Positions 44,383 through 57,033 of a DNA stretch of 64,000 nt are shown piece after piece (positions within the stretch are counted from its first letter, which is position 1; each line of letters begins with the position of its first letter). Origin of the DNA: Amphritea opalescens (GTDB taxonomy: Bacteria > Pseudomonadota > Gammaproteobacteria > Pseudomonadales > Balneatricaceae); the NCBI RefSeq assembly GCF_003957515.1, contig NZ_RQXW01000004.1, positions 62,001-126,000 on the forward strand, in the 5' to 3' direction. The notes beneath the pieces were generated by a model, which was given only the letters and a program-made list of their open reading frames with translations, was not told where the DNA came from and made no database searches. The position numbers and the translations under genes are program-made.

Positions 44383-46614
44383 ATGCAACTGGACCCCATC
44401 CCTGCTAATAAGCACCTGATCTTTATCGGAGGTGGACATGCTCACGTCATCGCTCTACTGATGATGGCAATGGATAAACCCGCCGGTGTGCGTATCACTC
44501 TGATATCAAACTTAGTGCAAACCCCTTACTCAGGCATGCTACCGGGGTTAATTGCTGGCCATTACAGTTTTGATCAGGTGCATATCGACTTAGGACGCTT
44601 CTGCCGTTACGCCGGTATCGACTTTATTGAAGATGCTGTCACCGGCATTGATCCCGTCAACCGCACCGTCCAGTGTCTCAACCACCCTGATTTTAGTTAT
44701 GACCTGCTCAGCATTGATACCGGCTCAACCCCTGCCCTAACCACCATCCCCGGCGCCAGTGAATTCACCACGGGGGTAAAACCGGTCAAAGAGCTACTCG
44801 ACTACTGGGATGACCTGCAAGATCGCATCATGCAGGGGGATGACAACCAAGATATCCACATCGGTACCGTCGGCGGGGGTGCTAGCGCGGTGGAAGTACT
44901 GCTGGCCATGCAATATAAACTGCAGAAAATGCTCGGCAAACAACAACGCCGTACTAGCCATTTGCATTTCCACGTTATTTGCGGCCCACAACAGATCCTC
45001 TCGGCTCAGAATAAGCGGGTACAAAATCGCTATATCAGCGTATTAAAAGAGCGTCATATCGAGGTGCACACGGGCTTTCGGGTGGCGCGGGTTAAACAGG
45101 GCCGAGTGATCAACGCCGACGGGGAGAGCATTTCGCTCGATGAAATTCTGTGGGCCACGACGGCCCGTGGCGCAGACTGGCCGGCAAAAGCGGGGCTGGA
45201 GTGCGATGATAATGGCTGCATCCGAGTCAATGACTATCTGCAGTCGGTGTCCCACCCTGAGATTTTTGCCACCGGTGATATCGCCGATATGGTTAACTAT
45301 CCCCGCCCCAAAGCGGGGGTCTTCGCCGTCCGACAGGGTGCGCCACTGCTGCGTAACCTTCAGGCCGCACTCTCAGGACAACCGCTCACCCGTTATAAGC
45401 CACAAAAGCAGTTTCTCAGTCTGATCAGTACCGGCGACCGCTATGCGGTTGCTTCACGTGGCCCCTTTAGCTTCGCAGGCGCTTGGGTATGGCGCTGGAA
45501 AGACAATATTGATCAAACCTTTATGCGCCGTTTCAGCGACTTAACTGAACTACCAGATCAAACACCCGGCGCGACACTGACTATCGAAAACCCCGACATG
45601 CGCTGTGGGGGCTGTGGTGCAAAGGTAGGACATAGCATCCTTAACCGAGTATTGAAACAGCTTCCCCGTCCAACAAACAATATTGAGATCGGTCTTAACC
45701 GCCCCGATGATGCAGCCGTCATCGATGTGCCTGCGGATAAGTTATTGGTACAGTCTGTCGATAGCTTTCGTCAACTGGTCAACGATGACTTTCTGTTCGG
45801 CCAAATCGCTGCCAACCATGCACTGGGTGATATTTTTGCCATGGGTGCCACACCCCATAGTGCTCAGGCGATTGTCAGTATTCCCCACGCTAGCGATGAG
45901 ATTGTCGAACAACGACTGCGCCACCTCTTACTCGGTGCCAGCAAGGTGTTCAGCGACTGCAACATTGGTTTAATTGGCGGACACACCTCGGAAGGCAACG
46001 AACTCACACTGGGCTTTACCATCAACGGCCTTGCAGACCGTCAGCAGTTATTGACCAAACAGGGGATTCAACCGGGTGATCGATTAATCGTTACCAAACC
46101 TCTCGGTACCGGCACACTCTTCGCCAGTGATATGCGTAGCCAAGCGAAAGGGCGCTGGATCAGTCAAGCGTTGCAACATATGTTGCAATCCAACTACCGC
46201 GCCAGCCAGATCCTTTCTGCAGCGGGTGCCCACGCCTGCACCGACATCACCGGTTTTGGTCTGCTCGGCCACCTATCTGAGATGCTAGAGGGTTCAAATC
46301 TGAGTGTACGTCTATGGTTGGACAACCTACCGGTGATGGACGGTGCCTTAGCTTGCCTGCGTGCAGGACTGCTCAGCTCACTTCACCCGAAAAACAGACA
46401 ATTTGACGCGTTAATTGCCAACCTCGATGACTTTGATAGCGAAGCGAACATCGAGCTGTTATTTGATCCACAAACAGCCGGCGGTTTGCTCGCGGCGGTG
46501 AGTGCAGATCAAGCTGATAAGGTGATCGCCGAGCTACAGGCGGCGGGTTATAGCGAAGCCTGCGCCATAGGCAGTGTGCGGCAAGATGGCAACACCCAAG
46601 TAGTGCTTAGTTAA
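44383..46614 (+). CDS. selD: FAD oxidoreductase fused to selenide, water dikinase
   Basis: A 743-residue fusion. Residues 1-400 are an NADH-dehydrogenase-like FAD/NAD(P) oxidoreductase (GGGHAHV at 16-22, GGGASAVEVLLAMQ near 165, ATGDIADM near 305). Residues 406-743 are SelD, beginning MRCGGCGAKVG with the catalytic Cys408/Cys411 pair and Lys414, followed by DDAAVIDVP, DIFAMGA and the GGHTSEGNEL loop. SelD makes selenophosphate from selenide and ATP; the fused flavoprotein probably supplies or channels reduced selenium. Both halves look intact. No selA, selB or selC is in the window, so the product may serve tRNA selenouridine synthesis. Confidence 0.92.
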   Translation: MQLDPIPANKHLIFIGGGHAHVIALLMMAMDKPAGVRITLISNLVQTPYSGMLPGLIAGHYSFDQVHIDLGRFCRYAGIDFIEDAVTGIDPVNRTVQCLNHPDFSYDLLSIDTGSTPALTTIPGASEFTTGVKPVKELLDYWDDLQDRIMQGDDNQDIHIGTVGGGASAVEVLLAMQYKLQKMLGKQQRRTSHLHFHVICGPQQILSAQNKRVQNRYISVLKERHIEVHTGFRVARVKQGRVINADGESISLDEILWATTARGADWPAKAGLECDDNGCIRVNDYLQSVSHPEIFATGDIADMVNYPRPKAGVFAVRQGAPLLRNLQAALSGQPLTRYKPQKQFLSLISTGDRYAVASRGPFSFAGAWVWRWKDNIDQTFMRRFSDLTELPDQTPGATLTIENPDMRCGGCGAKVGHSILNRVLKQLPRPTNNIEIGLNRPDDAAVIDVPADKLLVQSVDSFRQLVNDDFLFGQIAANHALGDIFAMGATPHSAQAIVSIPHASDEIVEQRLRHLLLGASKVFSDCNIGLIGGHTSEGNELTLGFTINGLADRQQLLTKQGIQPGDRLIVTKPLGTGTLFASDMRSQAKGRWISQALQHMLQSNYRASQILSAAGAHACTDITGFGLLGHLSEMLEGSNLSVRLWLDNLPVMDGALACLRAGLLSSLHPKNRQFDALIANLDDFDSEANIELLFDPQTAGGLLAAVSADQADKVIAELQAAGYSEACAIGSVRQDGNTQVVLS

Positions 46615-46641
46615 CCAGATGAAGATAATAACCGAGTCGGG

Positions 46642-47331
46642 TTAGAAGTAATCACCGATCGATTCGAGGTTTAAGGCATGGATATAGCGGTCAATCACTT
46701 CATTATCACCGCTAAAGGCTAGACCTGCCTGTTTCTCAGGGGACAGCGACTTCACTTTACAGTGCACTTCCGACGGTTTCTCATCAAACGGCAACCGCAG
46801 TTTCAGCAGACACTCTGTCTTCTCGCTGCGGGCTTCTTGCAAAACATCCAAATCCCCGCCTTCGGCCAGTTTTAACAAACCTCCACCGGTACTGAAGTTA
46901 ATCACGATACCGCTAACCGTCGCATCCCCAACCACCAACTCAGCGGTAATCGCACAGGGGTAGCGCGGCTCTTTGCGCAAACTACGGGACTGAATATTAT
47001 CCGGATAGCTGGTCATCAACAGACGGCCACCCTGCAGAAAGAGATCGATCACCTCGGATTCAAACGCATAAATCCGTCCATTCGAGATAATACGCATCAC
47101 CAGCTTACGCCGTTTAGTGAAGGTATCTCTGTAGGTCAGTTCGTCGGAGCCCATACCGTTTTTAGATAACTGAGTCACCGACGGCAACCGCGTGATGATC
47201 ACTTTACCGTCAATACCGAAAAAACGGGAAATATACTTAAAACAGCCCCCAGCATCACTTACCTGAATAACGCTATCTTGTTCAAGCGCGGGAAACTCAT
47301 TCAATACGATATTTTCATTAGTGTAAGGCAT
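46642..47331 (-). CDS. PilZ-domain protein with YcgR-like N-terminus
   Basis: A 229-residue protein with an N-terminal flagellar-brake-like domain (about 1-105) and a C-terminal PilZ domain (about 115-225). The c-di-GMP-binding signature is present: RKEPR (R-x3-R) near residue 120 and NFSTGG (D/N-x-S-x2-G) near 148. Such proteins usually slow flagellar motors or affect surface behaviour when c-di-GMP rises. The start MPYTNENIV is preferred to the extended frame to 47400. Convergent with the selD gene. Confidence 0.85.
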   Translation of the reverse strand: MPYTNENIVLNEFPALEQDSVIQVSDAGGCFKYISRFFGIDGKVIITRLPSVTQLSKNGMGSDELTYRDTFTKRRKLVMRIISNGRIYAFESEVIDLFLQGGRLLMTSYPDNIQSRSLRKEPRYPCAITAELVVGDATVSGIVINFSTGGGLLKLAEGGDLDVLQEARSEKTECLLKLRLPFDEKPSEVHCKVKSLSPEKQAGLAFSGDNEVIDRYIHALNLESIGDYF

Positions 47332-47649
47332 CCAAGCACCATTAAAATCCAGACTAGCAATAAGGAAGAGAGAATAAATCCCATTTATTCTCAGCAGCAC
47401 AACCTAGAAATCTGCCCATAAACTTCCCAAGTTAATACCACTACTATAGTCCCTCACTCCCCTACTTCACAAGCGCCACAGCTTCGACTCTAGCCTAATA
47501 AATAGGCCTTTTGTCAGCCCTATTTATATACACCTTTAGACAAGCGCGTGCCTTAGTGACAACCGATGTTATTTCCCTTAGCTTTTCAGTTTGGTTTCAC
47601 TCCCTTCGAGTATTATTTCGCTATACAGTGACCCATGCGGAGATAACCA

Positions 47650-48798
47650 ATGAAAACAAAGATAGCCATTTTACTAACCGCCTTAGCCGGTATTACCGTG
47701 CTGAGCGTGACCGCAGCACCCGATAAAATCGTACGCGCAGACTTGCAAAAGCAAGGGCTTAAAGTCGCCACTTTTGCCGGAGGTTGTTTCTGGTGTACCG
47801 AAGCCGGCTTCGAAAAGTTACCCGGCGTGAAAGATGCGATTTCCGGCTATACCGGCGGCAATAAAGTAGATCCAACTTATCGCGAGGTGTCTTCCGGCTC
47901 CACCGGTCATACCGAAGCGGTACAGGTTTACTATAACCCTGACGTGATTACCTATCAGGGACTACTGCAATCACTCTGGCGACAGATGGACCCAACCGAT
48001 GGCAGCGGCTCCTTTGTTGATCGAGGCAATCAATACCGTCCAGGAGTGTTCTACCATAATGAACAGCAGCGTCTTATCGCTGAAAAATCGATGGCCGAGC
48101 TTGCAAGCTCAGGACGCTACAGCAAACCGTTAGCGACAGAACTAACCAAACTGACCGTCTTTTACCCTGCAGAGGATTATCATCAGGATTACTATCAGCA
48201 CAACCCGATTCGCTACAAATACTACCGTTTTAATTCAGGCCGCGATCAGTACCTAGAAAAAACCTGGGGCGAAGATCTGCATCCCGACTTCACTCAGTTT
48301 GGTCGTGGTCAGCAACAGAAATCGGCGAGTCACGAGATGAAAGACGGCTCGGCTTATATGCATTTCGAAAAGCCGTCAGAACAGCAGCTGCGCCAAACCC
48401 TAACTGAGATACAATATAAAGTTACCCAAGAAGAGGGCACCGAGCGACCGTTTGACAATGAATACTGGGATAATAAACAGACAGGCATTTATGTGGATAT
48501 CGTTAGCGGAGAGCCACTCTTCTCATCTAAGGATAAATATAAATCAGGTACTGGCTGGCCGAGCTTTACCCGCCCGATTACGCCACAGGCGGTGACTGAG
48601 CACAGCGACACACAGTTCTTCATGACCCGTACGGAGATTCGTAGCCCCTACGCGGACTCCCATCTAGGGCATGTATTTAATGACGGCCCTCAACCCAGCG
48701 GACTGCGTTACTGCATGAACTCTGCGTCGATGAAGTTTATTCCACTAGAGCAAATGGCTGCCGCAGGGTATGCCGAGCAACTCAGCCTATTCAAATAA
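47650..48798 (+). CDS. msrAB: Exported methionine sulfoxide reductase MsrAB fusion
   Basis: A 382-residue protein with a signal sequence (residues 1-22, ending VTAA), an MsrA domain (about 38-200, catalytic Cys46 in GGCFWC) and an MsrB domain (about 245-375, with SGTGWPSFT and catalytic Cys355 in [11 protein letters not shown]). It repairs both S- and R-methionine sulfoxide in periplasmic proteins. The MsrB zinc CxxC pairs are absent. GGAGATAACC precedes the ATG. It lies alone upstream of a small exported protein. Confidence 0.92.
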   Translation: MKTKIAILLTALAGITVLSVTAAPDKIVRADLQKQGLKVATFAGGCFWCTEAGFEKLPGVKDAISGYTGGNKVDPTYREVSSGSTGHTEAVQVYYNPDVITYQGLLQSLWRQMDPTDGSGSFVDRGNQYRPGVFYHNEQQRLIAEKSMAELASSGRYSKPLATELTKLTVFYPAEDYHQDYYQHNPIRYKYYRFNSGRDQYLEKTWGEDLHPDFTQFGRGQQQKSASHEMKDGSAYMHFEKPSEQQLRQTLTEIQYKVTQEEGTERPFDNEYWDNKQTGIYVDIVSGEPLFSSKDKYKSGTGWPSFTRPITPQAVTEHSDTQFFMTRTEIRSPYADSHLGHVFNDGPQPSGLRYCMNSASMKFIPLEQMAAAGYAEQLSLFK

Positions 48799-48804
48799 AA
48801 CAAT

Positions 48805-48830
48805 GGCTCGGCGGTCGACACCGCTGAGCC
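48805..48830 (+). terminator. Hairpin after msrAB
   Basis: Stem GGCTCGGCGGT/ACCGCTGAGCC (48805-48815 with 48820-48830, one G-U pair), loop CGAC. No T-run follows; probably a partial terminator before the small exported-protein gene. Confidence 0.5.
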
Positions 48831-48880
48831 CGCAACAAAAATAGGATAAACTGTCACTCACACCTATGAGGAGCAGCCAT

Positions 48881-49243
48881 TTGTCCGCTTTCTATCGCTT
48901 AATTATCGCGCTGACACTACCGCTCGTGGCACAACAGGCGTTGGCTATACAACTAACCGACCCTCGATCAGCCGCGGTCTACCTGCAGCAACAGCGCCCT
49001 CTGATTAATGCCTGTCTGCAAGAAGCGCAAGCCAATACCCAACTCCCTGAGATTTGGGCTAGCCAAGCCTGCCAACAGCTATTAGCTCAGGACCCACAAC
49101 TCAAAACCGCTTGGCAACTTATTTTACCGAATGGAACCACCCAAGGTTTGGCGCAGGTTCCCTATGGTCTACGCCAACTCACCGTCGATACCTATTCGGA
49201 ATATAAACAGTTAGCGGAGAGAATCGCACAATTAAGTCGCTAA
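48881..49243 (+). CDS. Small exported hypothetical protein
   Basis: A 120-residue protein with a signal peptide (YRLIIALTLPLVAQQALA) and a mature domain of about 100 residues with two cysteines that could form a disulphide (CLQEAQ and SQACQQL). No family is recognised. The start is taken as TTG at 48881 because AGGAG lies 6 bases upstream; the ATG at 48866 overlaps that site and has none of its own. It follows msrAB after a hairpin. Confidence 0.65.
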   Translation: MSAFYRLIIALTLPLVAQQALAIQLTDPRSAAVYLQQQRPLINACLQEAQANTQLPEIWASQACQQLLAQDPQLKTAWQLILPNGTTQGLAQVPYGLRQLTVDTYSEYKQLAERIAQLSR

Positions 49244-49427
49244 GCCGATTTAATTTCATTTTTATTGCAGCCCATCATCACTGCCATTTCGCCTGAAAAA
49301 ACTATTAAATCAGACAGATAGCGGCATCCGTATTAAAGTCTGAAAAAAAACTAAATTTCAAGTCTTACCTTTGCCTTTCTGATCTCTATAATACGCCCTC
49401 TTTTTGCCAGCGGCTCTGGGTAATATC

Positions 49428-50567
49428 TTGATTATTTTCACCATCACCAACACAGTTTCCAAACAGGTTTATGTCGGTTCAACCCGAAGTGATATCGATA
49501 GTCATTGGGAGACGCTGCTGATTGCAGCCGAATCCGGTGTAGAGGCAGAACTCTACAATGATATTCGCGATGCAGGAGCCCAGAGCTTTGCACTCTCTGA
49601 ATGGGGGTTCGCCGATAATCTCAGCGAAGCCCGTGAGCTTACCGCCGATGCGATCGAAACCTTCGATGCTAAAAGCTTGCAGGGGCTCATCACTAAGCCG
49701 AAACCCAGCAAAGTACACCGTCAGAGCGCTGCTGAGCGTAAAGCCGCGCTAGCGTTGCTGGAAGAGGCTGAACAGCAAGCATTGTTAAAGAGTGAAATTG
49801 CTAAACCAACAGGGGAAGCAGGCGAGACTCCGGCCACCGAAGCGGATCTCAAGCTGCTGGCTCGTAAGCGCGATGCCGAACTGGAAGCAAGAATCGTCCG
49901 TGAGCGTCAAGAAACGATGGCGATGAACAAAGTGCTTGCCGAGATGGAGTTCCGCAAGCGCAGTAAATCATCGAAAAATAAAGCCAAAAGCACGGGCATT
50001 AAAACCCCTAAAGCGACTTCTACAGCCCCTAAGCTTGCGGTAGGCAAAGTCTCTTCCGCTAAATTAGAAAAAGAGATTAAAGAGAAGATCGTTGAGGAAC
50101 GGGAAGCCCGCGAGACCACGAAAATCTCTCGGCAAAAAGCTGAAGCCCAAGAGATGGCTGCCGTCATGGCACGAATTGACGCCCGCGCGCAGGGTATGCG
50201 AAAAACCGCCCCTAAGCCGAAGCCTAAATCGGCCATGCGTAGCAGCATGCCACTCTCGGTGAAAAAAGCACCTGAAGCGCTCAAGGAAACTCGGCTAGAG
50301 TTGGATCTGGACATCGCTAAAAAAGCCGAACTGACAGTGATGCAGCAGGAAAAAAGCCGTGCCGCGACCGGTCAACCGTTGACCGCCAAACCCTTTACCA
50401 TGGCCCGCGTCAGCCAAAATACCGGCCAGAGTAAAGAGCAAAAAATAGCCCATACCATTGACCGCTACCGTAAAACGGCGACACCCGCAGTCAGCAACAA
50501 GGTGTATGGCCAGCAAGACCTGATCAGCTCACTACAAGCGCGTCTAGCACAACGCAACGGCAAGTAA
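49428..50567 (+). CDS. GIY-YIG-like domain fused to a basic coiled-coil tail
   Basis: A 379-residue protein. The N-terminus (about 1-85) resembles a GIY-YIG nuclease fold: IIFTITNTVSKQVYVGSTR, with YVG intact but the GIY tripeptide replaced by IFT, so nuclease activity is doubtful. The rest is low-complexity, rich in Lys, Ala and Glu, with long predicted coiled coils (RDAELEARIVRERQE) and a basic region (KPKPKSAMR). The tail could bind DNA, RNA or a polyanionic partner. A start at TTG 49428 with GGGTAA upstream is preferred over the TTG at 49404. Confidence 0.6.
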   Translation: MIIFTITNTVSKQVYVGSTRSDIDSHWETLLIAAESGVEAELYNDIRDAGAQSFALSEWGFADNLSEARELTADAIETFDAKSLQGLITKPKPSKVHRQSAAERKAALALLEEAEQQALLKSEIAKPTGEAGETPATEADLKLLARKRDAELEARIVRERQETMAMNKVLAEMEFRKRSKSSKNKAKSTGIKTPKATSTAPKLAVGKVSSAKLEKEIKEKIVEEREARETTKISRQKAEAQEMAAVMARIDARAQGMRKTAPKPKPKSAMRSSMPLSVKKAPEALKETRLELDLDIAKKAELTVMQQEKSRAATGQPLTAKPFTMARVSQNTGQSKEQKIAHTIDRYRKTATPAVSNKVYGQQDLISSLQARLAQRNGK

Positions 50568-50598
50568 CCCCAGAGGCCGTTTAAGCCTGCTTCAAGGC

Positions 50599-51198
50599 TT
50601 ATCTCTCTCGCTTTCCTGAGTCGATTAACGGTGATGGAAAGCGATCGCACAGATCGATAAAAAACACACTAAAACCGGCTTCAAGCTGTGGATAGTGAAG
50701 TGTCAATTCCTCACCGATACCATTGAACTCATGGCGAAAGCGAATCCGGCCCGCAATGCGATCCAACGCATACGCAACGCCGTCTAACTGTTGATAAGCC
50801 CGAAACCAATCGGTATCGACCAGTCGCTGAGTCACCTGCTGCATACGAGCGGGCATCAATGATTGACCCATGATTAGATCCTCATAGAGCGCCTCAATCA
50901 CCTGATCCAGTGGAACATGACTAAACTGCTGCCAATGTTTAAGCATAAAGTGATCAAACAAGACATCCAGTGCAATACCCGAAAAGCGACGCCGCTGAGT
51001 GCTAAAATAGCGTTTCAGTTGAATCACCTCCGGATGTTGATCCGTAAACTGATCCACCCGCCGATGATTCATCAGCCCCTCGAATACCGCTTCAGGTAAC
51101 GTCTGGATATCTACACCACGGGCAAAGTCCCCCAGCAGATTACCGACCCGGGATTGAACCGTCGGTTTAGCCAGCACTAGATGGGCAAAAAAATTCAA
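50599..51198 (-). CDS. acpH: Acyl carrier protein phosphodiesterase
   Basis: A 199-residue protein with the AcpH family start MNFFAHLVLAKPT, GNLLGDFARG, the His-rich FEGLMNHRRVDQFTD and ALDVLFDHFML motifs with conserved His and Asp metal ligands. AcpH removes the 4'-phosphopantetheine from holo-ACP. The length matches the family (about 193). It starts only 4 bases after the terminator stem of the fadBA transcript, and no strong Shine-Dalgarno is seen; translation may rely on readthrough or a short leader. Confidence 0.9.
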   Translation of the reverse strand: MNFFAHLVLAKPTVQSRVGNLLGDFARGVDIQTLPEAVFEGLMNHRRVDQFTDQHPEVIQLKRYFSTQRRRFSGIALDVLFDHFMLKHWQQFSHVPLDQVIEALYEDLIMGQSLMPARMQQVTQRLVDTDWFRAYQQLDGVAYALDRIAGRIRFRHEFNGIGEELTLHYPQLEAGFSVFFIDLCDRFPSPLIDSGKRER

Positions 51199-51202
51199 AT
51201 AA

Positions 51203-51247
51203 AAAACCCCGAATATTGTGACAACAGATCACAGTATCCGGGGTTTT
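51203..51247. terminator. Terminator of fadBA
   Basis: Stem AAAACCCCG/CGGGGTTTT (51203-51211 with 51239-51247) enclosing an inner GTGA/TCAC helix, flanked by an A-run on the left. On the minus strand this gives a stem followed by a U-run, 50 bases after fadA and just before acpH. Confidence 0.8.
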
Positions 51248-51296
51248 CAGTGACACAGCAAGCGGCTCTAAAGTAGCGCCAGTCTGCGAAAAACGC

Positions 51297-54648
<3,352 letters not shown>

Positions 54649-55044
54649 GGTGCACTCCATACTCAGGATAATTATTGTTAGTCATAGTAAGGAACCTGAC
54701 TCCTCTTCTGTACGCCGGACTGCCATATCAAAAAACAGGGAGATAAAACTACGTACAGCTCAGGCTTATTAATACTAGACTCAGATGATTTTCCAGCAAT
54801 AACAAAAATAACCTTAATCAGTAACAAAATCGTTTATACAAGATATATATCGATATAAAACAAACAGTTATATAAAAACAGATAAATAACATTTTTGAGC
54901 AGACAGGGTTAAAGAAGAGGCTTTTTATTTTTTCAACGTCGATCGAGGGGATACCAGCTCGGACAATACCGGCCATTTCGTATCCGATTAAGCCAAATAA
55001 CACTACAATGATCACTAACGCCGCAGCTATTTACTGATCACTCC
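54649..55044. other. AT-rich divergent region, possible 65-codon membrane frame
   Basis: This gap separates fadB (leftward) from an acyltransferase gene (rightward) and is AT-rich. A minus-strand frame at 54818-55015 starting with GTG would encode 65 residues with two hydrophobic helices, but its ribosome binding site is poor. No FadR or PsrA box was recognised by eye. Confidence 0.4.
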
Positions 55045-55623
55045 ATGCATTCAACTATTTTTAACAGCACACTATTTCACCCGCCACTTCGCTGGTTATC
55101 GCGCAAATTCCTTAACATGAAAGGCTGGCAGGTAGATTTCTCAGCGATTGAAGGGACCGATAAATGCGTGCTTATCGGTGCACCGCATACCAGTAACTGG
55201 GATCTCCCCTACGCACTCATGCTGGGATTTAGTCAGGATCTGCCGATCTATTGGATGGGGAAAGTACAGATTTTTAAGTTTCCGTTCCGACGCCTCATGA
55301 TGTGGCTCGGTGGTATTCCGATTGATCGGTCGAAGTCGGTGAATGTTGTTTCGCAGGCCGCGGCTCGGCTGAAACAAGCGGATCAGCTCTATCTTGTCAT
55401 CGCCCCTGAAGGCACTCGCTCCCAGGTCGATGAATGGAAAAGTGGTTTTTACTATATCGCCCATCAAGCCGGTGTACCGGTGATGGCAACCTATATCGAC
55501 TGGCGCACTCGACGGGCGGGTATCTATACCGCCTATTACACTAGCGGTGACAGTGAAAAGGATATTGCCGAGATCAAGGCCCTCTATGGCGATCTTCTAC
55601 TGCGCCATAAAGGCAATCAGTAA
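55045..55623 (+). CDS. PlsC-like lysophospholipid acyltransferase
   Basis: A 192-residue protein with both acyltransferase motifs: H-x4-D (HTSNWD, about residue 49) and the EGTR motif (APEGTRSQ, about residue 125), plus GGIPIDRSKSVNVV between them. The substrate is not predictable: likely a lyso- or acyl-lipid in membrane homeostasis. Its size, about 200, is that of the shorter PlsC relatives. No strong Shine-Dalgarno. Convergent with the enoyl-CoA hydratase gene. Confidence 0.85.
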   Translation: MHSTIFNSTLFHPPLRWLSRKFLNMKGWQVDFSAIEGTDKCVLIGAPHTSNWDLPYALMLGFSQDLPIYWMGKVQIFKFPFRRLMMWLGGIPIDRSKSVNVVSQAAARLKQADQLYLVIAPEGTRSQVDEWKSGFYYIAHQAGVPVMATYIDWRTRRAGIYTAYYTSGDSEKDIAEIKALYGDLLLRHKGNQ

Positions 55624-55656
55624 CCTCTGCGCTAAGGGCCCTGTTCAGCTTATCGA

Positions 55657-56427
55657 TCAAAAGCGGGAGAAGTCTGGCTCGCGCTTCTGCATAAAGGCCA
55701 TCAATGCTTCACGGGCCTCTTCAGACTTCAAGCGCTCGGCAAACTGTTTCACCTCGGCCACCAGCACCGCCTCCAACTGAGACTGACTATGGCTACGCAG
55801 CATCGCCTTACTCTGGCGGACCGCCTCGGGAGCCAGTGCCGCTAACTTAGTCCCGTCGAGCAGCGCACGCTCGGCTAAGTCTTGTGCCGTTTCTACCCGA
55901 TTGACTAAGCCCAATGTTTGGGCCGTCTCAGCACTGAATGAATCCCCCATCACCAGCAACTCAAAAGCACGTCGATGGCCGACTAACTGCGGTAACAAAA
56001 GACTAGAGCCGCCTTCTGGCACTAAGCCTAAGCGGGCAAATGGCAGTTGAAAACGCGCCTGATCACTGGCGATCACCATATCACAATGCAGCAGTATCGT
56101 TGTCCCGATGCCCACCGCCGCGCCAGGCACCACCGCGATTATCGGCGTTGCCAACGAGGCTAAGGTCTGTAAAAAGAACAGCGGCACTTTAATCGCATCT
56201 GGCTGGCTAGACGCCGCGATAAAATCAGCAATATCATTACCGGCACAGAAACTATCACCGGTAGAACCTAACATAATCACCCTGACCTCAGGATTTGCAT
56301 CAGCGGCTAACATTGCATCGGTTAACCCCTGATACATCGTCAGTGTTAGCGCATTTTTTTTATCTGGCCGATTCATTAAGATCTGACAAATACGACCTTC
56401 AGTGGTGATTTTTAATATCTCGCTCAC
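55657..56427 (-). CDS. Enoyl-CoA hydratase/isomerase
   Basis: A 256-residue crotonase-fold protein with the oxyanion-hole segments (AGNDIADF and PGAAVGIGTTIL) and an acidic residue in GLVPEGGSS. The missing second Glu of the classic hydratase pair makes an isomerase or another acyl-CoA activity equally possible. It follows the DUF2889 gene by 13 bases and belongs to the fadD unit. Confidence 0.88.
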   Translation of the reverse strand: MSEILKITTEGRICQILMNRPDKKNALTLTMYQGLTDAMLAADANPEVRVIMLGSTGDSFCAGNDIADFIAASSQPDAIKVPLFFLQTLASLATPIIAVVPGAAVGIGTTILLHCDMVIASDQARFQLPFARLGLVPEGGSSLLLPQLVGHRRAFELLVMGDSFSAETAQTLGLVNRVETAQDLAERALLDGTKLAALAPEAVRQSKAMLRSHSQSQLEAVLVAEVKQFAERLKSEEAREALMAFMQKREPDFSRF

Positions 56428-56440
56428 AGTGAGCTCCTAT

Positions 56441-57019
56441 TTAATTCGGGTTTTTCTGAGCCGCATCGGCACTATCGGGATCGACGGGATTATAATAATC
56501 AGGCAGTAAAACGCTTATTACCTCACTGTTCTGCGCCCAACTATGACAGCTATTGATCATCAGCGGCGCGCCGAGCTCCATCACATCAGCGTCGATGCTC
56601 GGCCAAAGTGTCTGGACCGCCGTCGTTGCAACAACCGGTAGTAGCTCATTCAAATGAGTACAGCCGCGATGACCGCCCAACAGTGTTTTACACTGCCGCG
56701 ACCACCCCGCACCAATACGGGTGCCCTCTAACTTTTTAAATGCGACCGTGATTTTAGGACAGAGAGGAAAAGGAGAGGCATCGATAAACGCCTCAACCTC
56801 ATGGATTAAAAACTGCTGATCGAGTGTGACCCTTATACCCAGATCATGGAAAGGTTCACCCGCAGGGACTTCACCACGAATAGGTAAAGCCACTGTGTCG
56901 GTTTTTACATCGGTCATGCGCGCTTCGATATCCCACAGACCATCTTCCCTCTTAAAGCCACAACATTCGATACTACGACGGTGCTCTAGCGCCCGCCGCA
57001 CCGGTTGAGAAAGTGCCAT
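56441..57019 (-). CDS. DUF2889 protein
   Basis: A 192-residue protein with the DUF2889 pattern: HRRSIECCGFKREDGLWDIEARMTD near the start and GCTHLNELLPVVATTAVQ near residue 120. DUF2889 occurs beside fatty acid or aromatic degradation genes but has no known activity. GGAGG lies 5 bases before the ATG at 57019, preferred to the GTG one codon upstream. It lies between fadD (14-base gap) and the enoyl-CoA hydratase in one leftward operon. Confidence 0.85.
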   Translation of the reverse strand: MALSQPVRRALEHRRSIECCGFKREDGLWDIEARMTDVKTDTVALPIRGEVPAGEPFHDLGIRVTLDQQFLIHEVEAFIDASPFPLCPKITVAFKKLEGTRIGAGWSRQCKTLLGGHRGCTHLNELLPVVATTAVQTLWPSIDADVMELGAPLMINSCHSWAQNSEVISVLLPDYYNPVDPDSADAAQKNPN

Positions 57020-57033
57020 CACAACCTCCGGTA

